Source: Vanessa cardui (taxonomy: Eukaryota > Arthropoda > Insecta > Lepidoptera > Nymphalidae). Taken from it: DNA of 64,000 nucleotides. The notes under the pieces were generated by a model. That model worked only from the letters and a program-made list of their open reading frames with translations, did not search any database and had not been told where the DNA came from. Below are positions 1 to 12,346 of this stretch, piece after piece (position 1 is the stretch's first letter; every line of letters begins with the position of its first letter). Both the position numbers and the translations under genes were made by a program. Where the stretch lies: positions 4,650,001-4,714,000 of the forward strand of contig NC_061154.1 of the NCBI RefSeq assembly GCF_905220365.1, written 5' to 3'.

Positions 1-2115
1 CGTATACAAACTCATTCTTGACCAAATCGTCTGATAACCCAATGTGACCCAATATTAATATGAAAATTAACTACCATGTGCTCTGTTACTCAATGGATCG
101 CCGCAGTTAAACCAGAACAGACACTCGTTATAACTGACAGTTGGGTAAGTCTCCGGGCCCTCTGGATGGTGAATCGCGACCGGCTGATGATATTGTCATA
201 TACTACTCTATATTAAACTAAGGCACGTACCCTAAACCACGCAACGTAATGAACTCTAAGCACTCCGGAGAACTACGAAACTGTCAACGGTTCAGCTGCG
301 AGATGTTAAACATAGATTTTATTACACATTGAGTAAAAAGCGATCATGACGTGCAAACGAAAAGTGCCGTAAAGTCAAGTCCGGGTCTGTGTCACGGCCG
401 GTGTCGGTCGGCTATCGACTAGTGCGCGGAACTCGCATAGCATATCACAATATTCGCCATATCGCTTACTCGTAACGGTGTGCATTGTCTGTGTACAAAC
501 ATCAATACGGATGCTATCTACTTATGCGTCATCAAATAGTAAATCAAATCTATCGCTTCCCTCTTAAAAATAACTTCATCATATATCATTGCAAAATGTT
601 GTTTGTACATATACAAAACACTGTCTAAAATAATATTTCCTTTTTAAGGCACATACTGTTCGACGTTGATAATTTACTGCGTAAACACGGCGCCGACGCT
701 TATCAAAAATGAAGTAAAACCAAAATAAATATATATCTCGTTAATTTATTGAGCAACATTGTAATATAATTCGAAAATAATCATATACCGTCGAAATAAA
801 ACGCGCCAGCGTCGTGTTTAGATCTAAAACTACGAAAAACGTCATGAATTTATATAATATTGCTTGTTTGCAGAATACTTCGCGGACTCTTAAATATACT
901 CTCGTTGTGGATCACTCCAGGTGTAACAAGCGGAGTGTTAATCGTTATTAAAAAAATAATCTCTATTCATAAAGCGCGTCCAGTTTCTGAGATCGCCTCC
1001 AAATAGCCGTGAAAAGGTGTACTGGCCGGGTGGCCGAGGAGATCCTGAAACCTAACCGTGAGCACCATGAGGTAGTTTCTAGGTTGCTGTTATAATATAT
1101 TGCGAATGATTAAAGTAACCCGAACAAAATACACACAACAGTTATTGCTTCATAGAGGTTTATGAGTTTCGCTTTGTTCATACGATCCGAACTGAGGGCA
1201 AGTAACTCATACAATGGCCCGACGCAGCCGTCCGCGCTTCGATCAACAAACAACATTGGCAGCGTCGAGTCGTTGTATGAATCCCTCTCTGTACCCGTCC
1301 AACCGCATATTTTGTATTATTATGTATAAAAAACACGATTGCCCATGACCGTTTGACCATTGCGACTGCCATGAATCATGAACAAACATCTCAAAAATAC
1401 GACTCATATATATCAGTAAATAATTGTGTATAAATGTATATCTGGCGAAAATTATGATAGTCCGTCCAATTATGTTAAATGCTTAACGATCAAATTTCTG
1501 TCACAATTATTGCTAAGCGAGTCTTCCTTGAAGTCAGAAATATTCAATTGTAAATAAGGCAAAATTCTATTGATAAGTTTCTTCGCATTTCTATATTTTC
1601 TTGATTAACGGGAGCAAGCACTTGTTTTTAATTGTCAACTCCGGGAAGACAAGTACCATGCTATTCACTCCAACTCGATTGGCCGAAATAAATAACACAG
1701 TCTTGTCAGTCGTCTCAATCGGTTAATTTAACGTCACATTTGGTGTCAATAACGTAGTCTCCGAACATCGAAGCTGTTAATGTAAGGGCTTATAATAAAG
1801 TTGATCCGACAGACATTTTCAACTGCAGCTAACTTGCACCATCTCATCATATCGATCCAATATTCCATCACAAATTCTAATCCAATCAAGAGTATATATG
1901 CCATTCTCTGAAAATGTATTTTCTAAATCTTTCCCTTAGACATTTCCTCTGAAATGTAGCAGAAGCATTAACACGAGTCGAAAGAATCGGAGGAAGTCTG
2001 GTAATTTCTTTATTGTGTCTAATTTTGTCGCTAATGTTCGATTGTAGCAATTCTTTAGGTACGATCTGAATGTGGTGTAATGTGACTCTCAAACGTTTCT
2101 TTCGACTGTGAAAAC
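1..2115. repeat. Copy A of a duplicated non-coding block
   Basis: This block matches 9334-11378 almost base for base and in the same orientation. In the parts I compared by eye (about 80-640 and 1020-2090), only a few percent of positions differ, and there are small indels near 690-740. The match continues to the window edge, so the true start is probably outside. Similarity drops abruptly after about 2115 but continues weakly to about 3850. The longest minus-strand frame in copy B (10230-10523) is interrupted by a stop in copy A, so I do not call a gene. I see no transposon termini. Confidence 0.85.
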
Positions 2116-3128
2116 GTAAGCACCTATATCCTATATTAAGAAAATGATTGATGAATACAAAACTTTCACCTGTGTGCCGCTCTTGACCGTTCCCATAATA
2201 TTCAGATTATTTTTAATATCAACCTTCGGATTCACACAGGGAAGAGTCTACGTATATTATTATTACTAGTTTCATAAATGCGCATCTACATAAATCGAAG
2301 TGTAGTTGCATCTTTGATGTACTATAAAAAAGTGACGAGTATGTAACCTTCATAGTTATTTTTTTTTATTTAAAGTAATTTGACAACAAAATTAATAACC
2401 GTAACCCAATGCATCTATTTTGTTACAATGATTATTAATTGTTTAATAAGAAGGTAAGAACAAAAGTATAAAATATTTTTAGACTCTGGGCGCGGATTTG
2501 TCATATATTACCTTCTGATTCCCGTTTAAGTCTACTTTTCATTTTGAAAATAATCAATCTGTTACCGTTCGCATGAAACCTGCCTTTTACGTCCTTATTC
2601 CGTAAGCTATACTCCTTAGCACCCATTTACCACCTGTCGAGGGACTGGTAATAAGACCTCACTTCTTCAAACCCCTTCGGTTTACAAATTTCACATCCAG
2701 TCTGACGACTTTGCGTCTTAGATGTCAGCGTAGAGATGTTAGAGCATCCAACTTTTCCCAATTAGGCAAAACTCTTCGTGATCGTGAACTTTACAGCAAC
2801 CCCAAACAGAAGATGTTTATTAACAAATACTATCGCGCCAGAGTGCTCCACGAGACCCTTGTTGATGTGCGATAGTCTCCTTTATTGGAACTCGCCAATA
2901 CACGTGGCGAAAATTATTATATTCGTTATGCATAAATGCGCATTTATGTGATTATATTATCTATGAAGATTATATAATAACGTCGAATATTAAATAAACA
3001 CACATTAATGAATTAGAAGCTGTCGTCGATAAAGTCGCCCTGGTCAGATGATGCCGTTATGTACGCCGTTGTCGTGGACCCCACACGATGTGGAGATTTC
3101 CTCTTCAGAGCCTCGTGACGTCAGTTTG

Positions 3129-3846
3129 TCAGGGGAGGTTCGGCCAAAGTTCGAAGTATTGACGGATTTCAGTCAGCCCCTCTACACGTTGAATGGAGTC
3201 GGTGGCAGTTCGGAAATACGAGTGCATTTTCGAACATTGCGCCGTGCCTACAAATAATTTTATTTAAAAGTTGACAACAATATTATACATAAAATGATTG
3301 AGGATTTAGATTCGAGCATACAATTAATAGGTTTGATGATTAAAAAATGCCAATTATTGTGCTACATCTTTAAATTTAAAGTCGCAATTATCTTGTCATT
3401 GTTATTGTAGTACTTTAAGAAGCAATAATCCGTTAATTTTTCAAAGCTGAGTAACGACCTCCTCTTCACTTATAGAGTTTCGGAGCTATTTAATACAAAA
3501 AATCGTATAAATATTTACTTAAATCAATTTTAAATTTATTCCTTCTATTTTGCTTTATTAAGAGGAATCCTAACTGAGCAGCTAGTTCGGTTATTCTAAA
3601 ATATATTATAATTAAAATAATGATGATAATGAGCCGAATAAATAAAAATACGGCTAATATGGTTAATTAAAAACCGTATCTAAACATTTAGAATTTAAAA
3701 TTAAATCATCTAAATTATATAGTCACCTTTGATAAATATGTTGGGCGCCTCTTCTATAGTAGTCGCCATCGCGACTCACTTCAAGCTTACGGTTAGACCA
3801 CTGTAGCAGTAGTTCGTAGAACTTGTTTACAAAGACGGCTTCGAAT
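3129..3846 (-). pseudogene. Decayed 3' fragment of an S28 serine carboxypeptidase
   Basis: Two exon-like segments on the minus strand (3846-3727 and 3247-3129) correspond to exons 8 and 9 of the S28 gene at 12347-21746. Splice sites are kept (TTTTAG before 3846, GGTGA after 3727, TAG before 3247). The exon 8 equivalent is 120 nt against 170 nt. The missing 50 nt covers the GSVDPWHALG region with the catalytic Asp and shifts the frame. In the exon 9 equivalent the motif GTAHC has become GTAQC, so the catalytic His is also gone, although its frame stays open to a TGA at 3129-3131. No counterparts of exons 1-7 were found upstream. It is a non-functional partial duplicate. It lacks the 12541-12830 retroposon found in the matching intron of the intact gene. 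Confidence 0.8.
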
Positions 3847-4079
3847 CTAAAACAATTTTTAAATTTAATACCTAAATTTATTAATTTTAAAAATTTCTGT
3901 ATGTATAGTAGATACAAGAAATGTCAAGAGCGACTAAGATTATACGACTGAAGATGTATATATAAATCTAATTAGAAAATATCGGACCATATCCACTGAA
4001 ATTATTACAAATTATGACACATTTAAAAAATAAAAAAAATGAAAATTAAATTGTAAATTAAGTTTAGTCAACTCAATAT

Positions 4080-5460
4080 GAATTCCAATTACGAAGCGCA
4101 CCCACGAGTTATAAGAAATCGATACATCGACGCATGTCTACCCAATCCATCCTCGCAAACCATTCTAGCCAATCGATAGAGGTAAAATATCCGGGAAAAG
4201 CTGCGCACGCATGAAATGCAACAAATGAGAAATAAAAAACAATAGTTCAATGTCGTTTTTGTCTTAATATAAAAAGTGATAATAATGACTTGCGGTCAAA
4301 CCTTTGTTTAAAAATAAACAAGTCAAATGCACTTAATCGTCAAATTAAAATTAGCAGTAACTTTATGAGTCGGAAAAAAATTAAAAAGTTATATCTGCAT
4401 AATCACTGACCCAATCATCGGAAATTGGGTACTCAAATAACACATATCTTTTGTACCTGTCTGAAAAATGTATGAACCACACCAATAACACAACATTTTA
4501 AATAAAACACGTCTTACCTTAAAGCTGCTACTGCCCCGACTAAGTTAAAATTTAAAAATTTAGAGCGCATTTACCAGTTTAAAGGAATCAATACATCAAC
4601 GCATGTCTCGATGCATTATCAGGGCTGTAAAGTTGCGCGCGCATGATGTGCAACAAATAGTTTAATAACATTCAACAAATGGCTGTGATTTTATTTTGGA
4701 TCAAATATACAAACTAGGTACTCAAAATGTACTCGACATTACTTTTTTCACACGCTTGAATGGCAAAACAGTTATGCCTTTGAACATCATAGTCGGCAAA
4801 TTTTAATTAAAAATGCAATTACAAATTGAATTGACAATACTGGCACTACTCTAAATGACAATATGACTAAAAATATCGCATATCAAAACTATCGCCGTGT
4901 ATATTCAGTTAAGAACATTCGCGAGCTAAGACAAAGCAAGATATCGCCACATGTCTAGGTGCAACTCAACTTCACAATCGACAGAAATAAATTACCCGAG
5001 CTATAAAGTTGTAGACGTATTAAGTAGTATTATAAAAAACCACTTAAATTCATGGTATACTTAGATTACCCAAAAATAAATCCATTTCACAAGTGCTGCT
5101 AAAAATGCAGTACTTTTTCAGCGGAGCCGATACTGAACATTATAATTCGGGAGTAATTCTTAAAAAAAACCGTTATATCTGATTAAGTAATACAAGGATT
5201 ATACAAAAATAATACAAAAAAAATTTAGTCTTTAAAAATTAAGACTAGTTACTTGGGTGCCAAATTACCTAGGATTGGTTAGGACCAGTCTACATTTTTT
5301 GAACCACAATAAACACAATTTTGTTTTTAAATAAAACACGTCTTACCTCAAAGCAAGCACTGACTCGACTATGTTAAAATCAGGTAAATTTTCTCTCACA
5401 AAGCGCATTCGCGAATAAGAGGGATCAATATATCAGTGCATTACCTGTCATAGCCTGGCT
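4080..5460. repeat. Four degenerate tandem units
   Basis: Related segments recur near 4090, 4560, 4918 and 5396. They share phrases such as 'agcgcat', 'tacatcgacgcatgtct' and 'gctgcgcacgcatgaaatg' or variants. Two of them are preceded by an almost identical 'aaataaaacacgtcttacct' (near 4500 and 5325). Spacing is about 470, 360 and 480 bp. The units are heavily diverged and contain no open frame. On the minus strand the shared phrase reads as a splice-donor-like AGGTAAGAC, but I cannot show transcription. Confidence 0.5.
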
Positions 5461-5764
5461 CAGACAAAAATTGAAATAATATAATACTTTATTGCCTATT
5501 CCAATCAACGTAGGAATAAAATAAACGAACCTTAGATTTACGAATTTCACTCAGTTTGCTGATAACTCAGCTATATTGAGCACTACTCTCAGTTGATGAG
5601 TAATATATTTTTATTTATAATACAAGACTATTAGTCTTAACTTATGAGTATATATAGATATACACTTTAATTTTACTTAATAATAGTCTCGTCGACGTTC
5701 AAAATGGTATTTTTTCGCAAATCCATAGGGAAGGTCATAAATTAATCAAGCTCTCGATCAACTA

Positions 5765-7046
5765 TTAGGTTGGGGAAAAAGTCTTTTCGCATATAGTATG
5801 TATGAACTTGTAATAAAATCTCTTTGGCTATACCATTTGTATCTGGCTGGTTTTGGTATCGTTAAAAAGTTTTAATTTTAAAGAAGGCACTTCCAAATTC
5901 AAATTAGGAATTTGTGTGATTTTCATTTGTTTTTGTTGTTGTTAAAATGAGTGAATCTAAAGAAGAAATTCGATACATTTTAAAATTTTACTATAAAAAA
6001 GGTAAAAATGCAACTCAAGCCGCGAAAAAAATTTGTGACGTTTATGGACCTAATGTAGTATCTGTGAGAGTAGCGCAAGTTTGATTTAAGCGTTTTCAAG
6101 CCGGAAATTTTGATATCAAAGATGCATCTCGCTCTGGTCGCCCTGTTACGGACAAAATTGATGCCATTTTTGAAAAAGTGGAGCAAGATCGGCATATTAG
6201 TAGTTACGATGTAGCTGAAGAACTGGCAATTGACCACAAAACGGTTTTGACTCATTTGAATAAAGCTGGGTACACAAAAAAGCTCGATATATGGGTGCCT
6301 CATAAACTCACTGAAAGAAACGTAATGAACCGTGTACTCATTTGTGATTCTTTATTACGACGTAATGAAACCGAACCATTTTTGAAGAAGCTGATAACTG
6401 GTGATGAAAAGTGGATCACATACGACAAGAACGTGCGAAAAAGATCGTGGTCAAAGGCCGGTCAAGCTTCACAGACTGTGGCAAAACCCGGACTAACTCG
6501 CAACAAGGTAATGCTGTGTGTATGGTGGGATTGGAATGGCATCATTCATTATGAGCTGTTACCGTCCGGCAGGACCATCGATTCAGAACTGTATTGCGAA
6601 CAATTGATGAGATTGAAGCAAGAAATTGAGAGAAAGCGGCCAGAATTGATCAACAGAAGGGGTGTGGTTTTTCACCATGACAACGCTAGACCTCACACAT
6701 CTTTAGCCACTCAACAAAAATTACGAGAGTTTGTCTGGGAGGTATTAATGCATCCGCCGTATAGTCCTGACCTTGCACCTTCAGATTTTCATCTGTTTCG
6801 GTCTCTGCAGAATTCCTTAGGCAGTGTCAGGTTAAAATCACGAGAGGACTGCCAAAACCACTTGTCGCAGTTTTTCGATCAGAAGCCCCAAAATTTTTAC
6901 AGCAATGGGATCATGTCACTACCAACAAGATGGCAAAAAGTTATGGAACAAAATGGCACCTACTTACTTTAGTCAAATGTAAATAAACTATAAAAAAAAC
7001 TTTTTGAATTTTCATATAAAATACGAAGAAACTTTTTCCCCAACCT
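5765..7046 (+). mobile_element. Mariner transposon, nearly complete
   Basis: The element is bounded by inverted repeats beginning TTAGGTTGGGGAAAAAGT on the left and the complementary ACTTTTTCCCCAACCTA on the right, next to TA dinucleotides, as expected for TA target sites. It is about 1.28 kb, the normal size for mariner. It encloses a transposase frame (5947-6972) with one in-frame stop. The inverted repeats match for about 18 bp and then partly diverge. It lies between the two copies of the S28 duplication. Confidence 0.95.
5947..6972 (+). pseudogene. Mariner transposase with one nonsense codon
   Basis: The frame runs 342 codons from ATG 5947 to TAG 6970-6972, the usual mariner transposase length. 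Codon 46 (6082-6084) is TGA where the family has Trp (AQV-stop-FKRFQ), so full-length protein cannot be made. The rest is open from 6085. Visible features are an N-terminal helix-turn-helix region, the linker motif WVPHKL (family WVPHEL), and the catalytic DD34D residues in TGDEKWI, HHDNARPH and YSPDLAPSDFHLF, with 34 residues between the second and third Asp. A single G-to-A change explains the stop, so inactivation looks recent. Such elements are cross-mobilised only if transposase is supplied from elsewhere. Confidence 0.93.
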
Positions 7047-7049
7047 ATT

Positions 7050-9330
7050 ATATCGCGTCCACAAAAATGTTGTAAAAAAGGGATTTCATAATATACTTAC
7101 TTCTTATAATAAGCATGGCTACGCGGTCCTACCCCTACTTTACATGCTAACATGACTGCACTGTAAGTATATATTTGGAAATAGACGCAACAGGTCTATA
7201 TAAGTGAGTTGTATATTAAGGTGATAAGGATTTTGATATTCATTCGTATGAAATAATCGTTTCATTGAAACAATGGCCTTCTAAATATGTTGTGTTGTTC
7301 ATTTATTTGTGTGTTAGCTTTGACTACTAATTTTTATGGTATTTCATAATAGGTATGTATTAGTTGTATGTTTCTCGATTGGTTTAGGCACTTATCCAAC
7401 TGAACCACGCTGTCTTTAAACTTGGATCTTCACATAACAATTTACCTTGGCTTTTGACATGTTGGACCTCGTCTATGTGTTTAATATATTATTAATGATG
7501 CATTACTATGACAGTATTCTTTGGAATTTTAGGTTTAAATATAATAAATTAGTTGCATTAATAACTATCATAACTATATCTCCATCTACTAATAATATGT
7601 ATATAGACATAAGAAATAAAACAACATTTAATTCTTCTCTTTATTCTATAATTTATATTAATTTTAATGATAAAATGCTTTCACTCAGGACTTTGAAATT
7701 AACATGAAATCTTCGAATTTCTGTATTCATAAATACATACATTCGGTTTTGTTAGTAGGTTTAGTTATTTTCAAAGTCGTATTCTGCGTGAAGCATTCGT
7801 GCTTATTTGCTAAGTCGGTTATAGACACTCAGATGTTAAATAGGAAAAATTCGTTATCCTAGATCTTACGATACAGAAATATAAAAGTAAATAATATCTA
7901 GAGTACATATTTAATGATTCACGAAAATATCAAAAAATTATATAAAAAAAGATTTATAATTAATACAATTATACGAAGCAAGTTGGGCAAGTCCAAACGT
8001 TGTTTAAATTAATAAAATGGTGGAAACATTCATGGTGAGGTTCAGTGTAAGGTGGAGAGACCTGGAGGATCTAGATAGAAGAAAGTACACAATATCGAAA
8101 AACGATTATTGAGATACATATGCGTATTATTAAATTATCCTAAGTTTCCACGCTGTGTTGTGTCGGGGGAATATGTCCGACCCGTGAACCAGTGGTGTGA
8201 TACTTTCATTGAAATTACTTTTTCAGGATATTATTTCCTATATTCAGACGAGACATATATAATTTAGCCTTCGTATTTCCCCTCATCGTTCGAAAAAATC
8301 CATCATATAAAAATCTCATGACATGACACACAAAAAGAGCTCGCATCGGCTCGAGGGACTCAGATGACATGTAGACATATACGGTTCAGGGCGGCATTTA
8401 ATATGAACTGCGAGCTAACAGCAATGAAATCCTGCACAGATCTACATGCCACCCGCTATACACTCTGTCGACACATTAACGCTTGCGAGTCCGTCGGGAC
8501 AAGAGATAACAACTGCAACAACGCGTACGACAAAGAGCATTGGCCCTACAAAGTCATTCTTCTAACATCCAGCGACACCATCTCCTTTCGCGGACACAAC
8601 ACTAGCGCGCGCTGCTCCACCATTATCTTATGAGATTATATAATTATTATAATGTTTCAAAGTAGATCTATAGACTAATCGTTCTGTTACTTTGCTCAAA
8701 TTTCCCAACCCTTATTATGTATGTGAATAAGAATAAAACGTTCCTAGATTACTGTCGGTACTTAAGGGTATAGCAGCAACAAAAGCGGAACGTGTTATTG
8801 ATATTCTTACAAAAGACATAACTTAAGTAGATAACACATCATAAACATTTCAATCAAATAACATAATTCGTAACTATGTAACCAATTTGTGGAAAAAAAA
8901 CCAACATCATTAAACTTACTTGAGAGTTAAGTTTTTAAAAAATGATCAATCATCAAAGTTGAATAATATCCGTCGGATCGAACTTTAGATATATATGTCT
9001 AACTCTATATCAAGCCCCTTGTACTGCTCATTAGCAGACACTAATAGATTATGATGTAACATGCTGATAACTTCTACTTCATCATTAGCCCTTTTGTTTC
9101 ATACTTAATGTGTATTAAACTACGTTATAGCTCTCCAATTTAATAAAGTACATTTACTAATGAAAAATGATCTTAAGTTGTTTATAATCGTCTGTTCTTC
9201 CAGTAAGATGACACGAGTAAACTAATAGTATTAGATCAGACAATTATACAACTACAAACCACTTGATAGAACAATCAACTTACGATAATACGAACACAAA
9301 CTCATCATGTAATTATCATAGAAAATGTAA
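7050..9330. other. Spacer with no recognised gene
   Basis: Mostly AT-rich sequence between the mariner element and copy B of the duplicated block. The only compositional exception is 8330-8640, which is less AT-rich and has an 89-codon plus-strand frame (8364-8633) with seven Cys, preceded by an acceptor-like CTCAG. I recognise no family, so it is listed under findings rather than as a gene. Confidence 0.5.
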
Positions 9331-9333
9331 CTA

Positions 9334-11378
9334 ATTCTTGACCAAATCGTCTGATAACCCAAAGTGAATAAATATTCATATGAAAATTGACTATCATGTG
9401 CTCTGTTACTCAATGGATCGCTGCAGTTAAACCAGAACAGACACTCGTTATAACTGACAGTTGGGTAAGTCTCCGGGCCCTCTGGATGGTGAATCGCGAC
9501 CGGCTGATGATATTGTCATATACTACTCTATATTAAACTAAGGCACGTACCCTAAACCACGCAACGTAATGAACTCTAAGCACTCCGGAGAACTACGAAA
9601 CTGTCAACGGTTCAGCTGCGAGATGTTAAACATAGATTTTATTACACATTGAGTAAAAAGCGATCATGACGTGCAAACGAAAAGTACCGTAAAGTCAAGT
9701 CCGGGTCTGTGTCACGGCCGGTGTCGGTCGGCTATCGACTAGTGCGCGGAACTCGCATAGCATATCACAATATTCGCCATATCGCTTACTCGTAACGGTG
9801 TGCATTGTCTGTGTACAAACATCAATACGGATGCTATCTACTTATGCGTCATCAAATAGTAAATCAAATCTATCGCTTCCCTCTTAAAAATAACTTCATC
9901 ATATATCATTGCAAAATGCTGTCTGTACATACACAAAGCACTGTCTAAAATAATATTTCCTCTTTAAGGCACATAATGTTCGACGTTGATAAAATTTACG
10001 TAAACAATATATATCTCGTTAATTAATTCATTGAGCAACGATGTAATATAATTAGAAAATAATCATATGCCGTCGAAATAAAACGCGCCAGCATCGTGTT
10101 TAGATCTAAAACTACGAAAAACGTCTTGTATTTGTATAATATTGCTTGTTCACAGAATAAATATACTCTCGATGTGGATCACTCCAGGTGTAACAAGCGG
10201 AGTGTTAATCGTTATTAAAAAAATAATCTCTATTCATAAAGCGCGTCCAGTTTCTGAGATCGCCTCCAAATAGCCGTGAAAAGGTGTACTGGCCGGGTGG
10301 CCGAGGAGATCCTGAAACCTAACCGTGAGCACCATGAGGTAGTTTCTAGGTTGCTGTTATAATATATTGCGAATGATAAAAGTAACCCGAACAAAATACA
10401 CACAACAGTTATTGCTTCATAGAGGTTTATGAGTTTCGCTTTGTTCATACGATCCGAACTGAGGGCAAGTAACTCATGCAATGGCCCGACGCAGCCGTCC
10501 GCGCTTCGATCAACAAACAACATTGGCAGCGTCGAGTCGTTGTATGAATCCCTCTCTCTACCCGTCCAACCGCATATTTTGTATTATTATGTATAAAAAA
10601 CACGATTGCCCATGACCGTTTGACCATTGCGACTGCCATGAATCATGAACAAACATCTCAAAAATACGACACATATATATCAGTAAATAATTGTGTATAA
10701 ATGTATATCTGGCGAAAATTATGATAGTCCGGCCAATTACGTTAAATGCTTAACGATCAAATTTCTGTCGTAATTATTGCTAAGCGAGTCTTCCTTGAAG
10801 TCAGAAATATTCAATTGTAAATAAGGTAAAATTCTATTGATAAGTTTCTTCGCATTTCTATATTTTCTTGATTAACGGGAGCAAGCACTTGTTTTTAATT
10901 GTCAACTCCGGGAAGACAAGTACCATGCTATTCACTCCAACTCGATTGGCCGAAATAAATAACACAGTCCTGTCAGTCGTCTCAATCGGTAAATTTAACG
11001 TCACATTTGGTGTCAATTGCGTAGTTTCCGAACATCGAAGCTGTTAATGTAAGGGCTTATAATAAAGTTGATCCGACAGACATTTTCAACTGCAGCTAAC
11101 TTGCACCATCTCATCATATCGATCCAATATTCCATCACAAATTCTAATCCAATCAAGAGTATATATGCCATTCTCTGAAAATGTATTTCCTAAATCTTTC
11201 CCATAGACATTTCCTCTGAAATGTGGCAGAAGCATTAACACGAGTCGAAAGAATCGGAGGAAGTATGGTAATCTCTTTATTGTGTCTAATTTTGTCGCAA
11301 ATGTCCGATTGTAGCAATTCTTTAGGTACGATCTGAATGTGGTGTAAAGTGACTCTCAAACGTTTCTTTCGACTGTGA
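9334..11378. repeat. Copy B of the duplicated non-coding block
   Basis: Near-identical direct repeat of about 14-2115, offset about 9.3 kb. It lies directly downstream of the 3' end of the intact S28 gene, as copy A lies downstream of the decayed S28 fragment, so both belong to one tandem duplication. The frame at 10230-10523 (minus) is open here but closed in copy A. A weak match continues from 11378 through 12480. Confidence 0.85.
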
Positions 11379-12346
11379 TAACGTAAGCATCTATTCTATA
11401 CTAATAATATAATTGATTGATTAATGAAAACCTTCACCTGTGTGCCGCTGTTGACCGTTCCCTGATATCAAGATAAATACCGTCGAATGCACACAGGGCG
11501 TCTGTCTCTATGTAATATTATTACTATTTCCATAAATGCGCATCTACGTCGATCGGATAATTTTATCGCTCTATTGAAATTTAATGTGTATAGATTTATC
11601 CGCCCAAAATTTAATAACTCATAATATTCAAATAACGTAAAAGATAGAATAAAAATCATATTTTAAGTAAAATAGCATAACATTATTACAATTATTATTT
11701 TTTGGCGGCGATTATCTATATACTATCTTCCGTCTCATATTGTATACTTTTCATTTAAAAAATAAACACTCTGTTACCGTTTGCTTAAACCCTGCCTTTA
11801 ACATTCTTATCTCAAACTATATTCTATACTCCTTAGCCTCTAATTACCACCAATAGTGGGACTAGTGATCAGACCTCAATTCGTCAAATTGGTTCACTCA
11901 TTTGACATCCAGACAACTCTGCGTCTAAGATGTCTGCTTTGAGATGTTAGAGCATCTTACTTTTTCCAATTAGGCAAAACTTTTCGTGATCGTGAACTTC
12001 ACAGCGAGCCCAAACAGAAGATGTATATTTCTCGTGATCAAAAACTACCGCGCCCGAGTGCTCCGAAAAACACTTTGGAGTCCGACAGTCTCCGTCCCTT
12101 CACCCCACCATATACGGACTGGCGAAACGTATTGTATTCGTCATGCATAAATGCGCACTTATATCAGATCCATGAATATAATAATGTCGAGTATTAAATG
12201 AACACCGAAAGAGATACATAAAATAAAATCAAATCAGTCGTTAATAAGGTTGCCCTGATCAAGCGAAGATGTCACGCAAGACGTTGTCGTAGACCCCACG
12301 CGACAAGGAGCTAACCTCTTCTTCCGAGCCTCGTGATGCCAGTGGG

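Noticed and set aside
1886..2092. 68-codon minus-strand frame, repeated at 11153-11359
   Set aside because: Conserved only as part of the duplicated block, with amino-acid changes as frequent as base changes. No start context or motif.
10230..10639. Two overlapping minus-strand frames in the duplicated block, also seen at 1178-1372
   Set aside because: Their similarity between copies is explained by the near-identity of the whole block. The larger frame is broken in copy A, and no family resemblance is visible.
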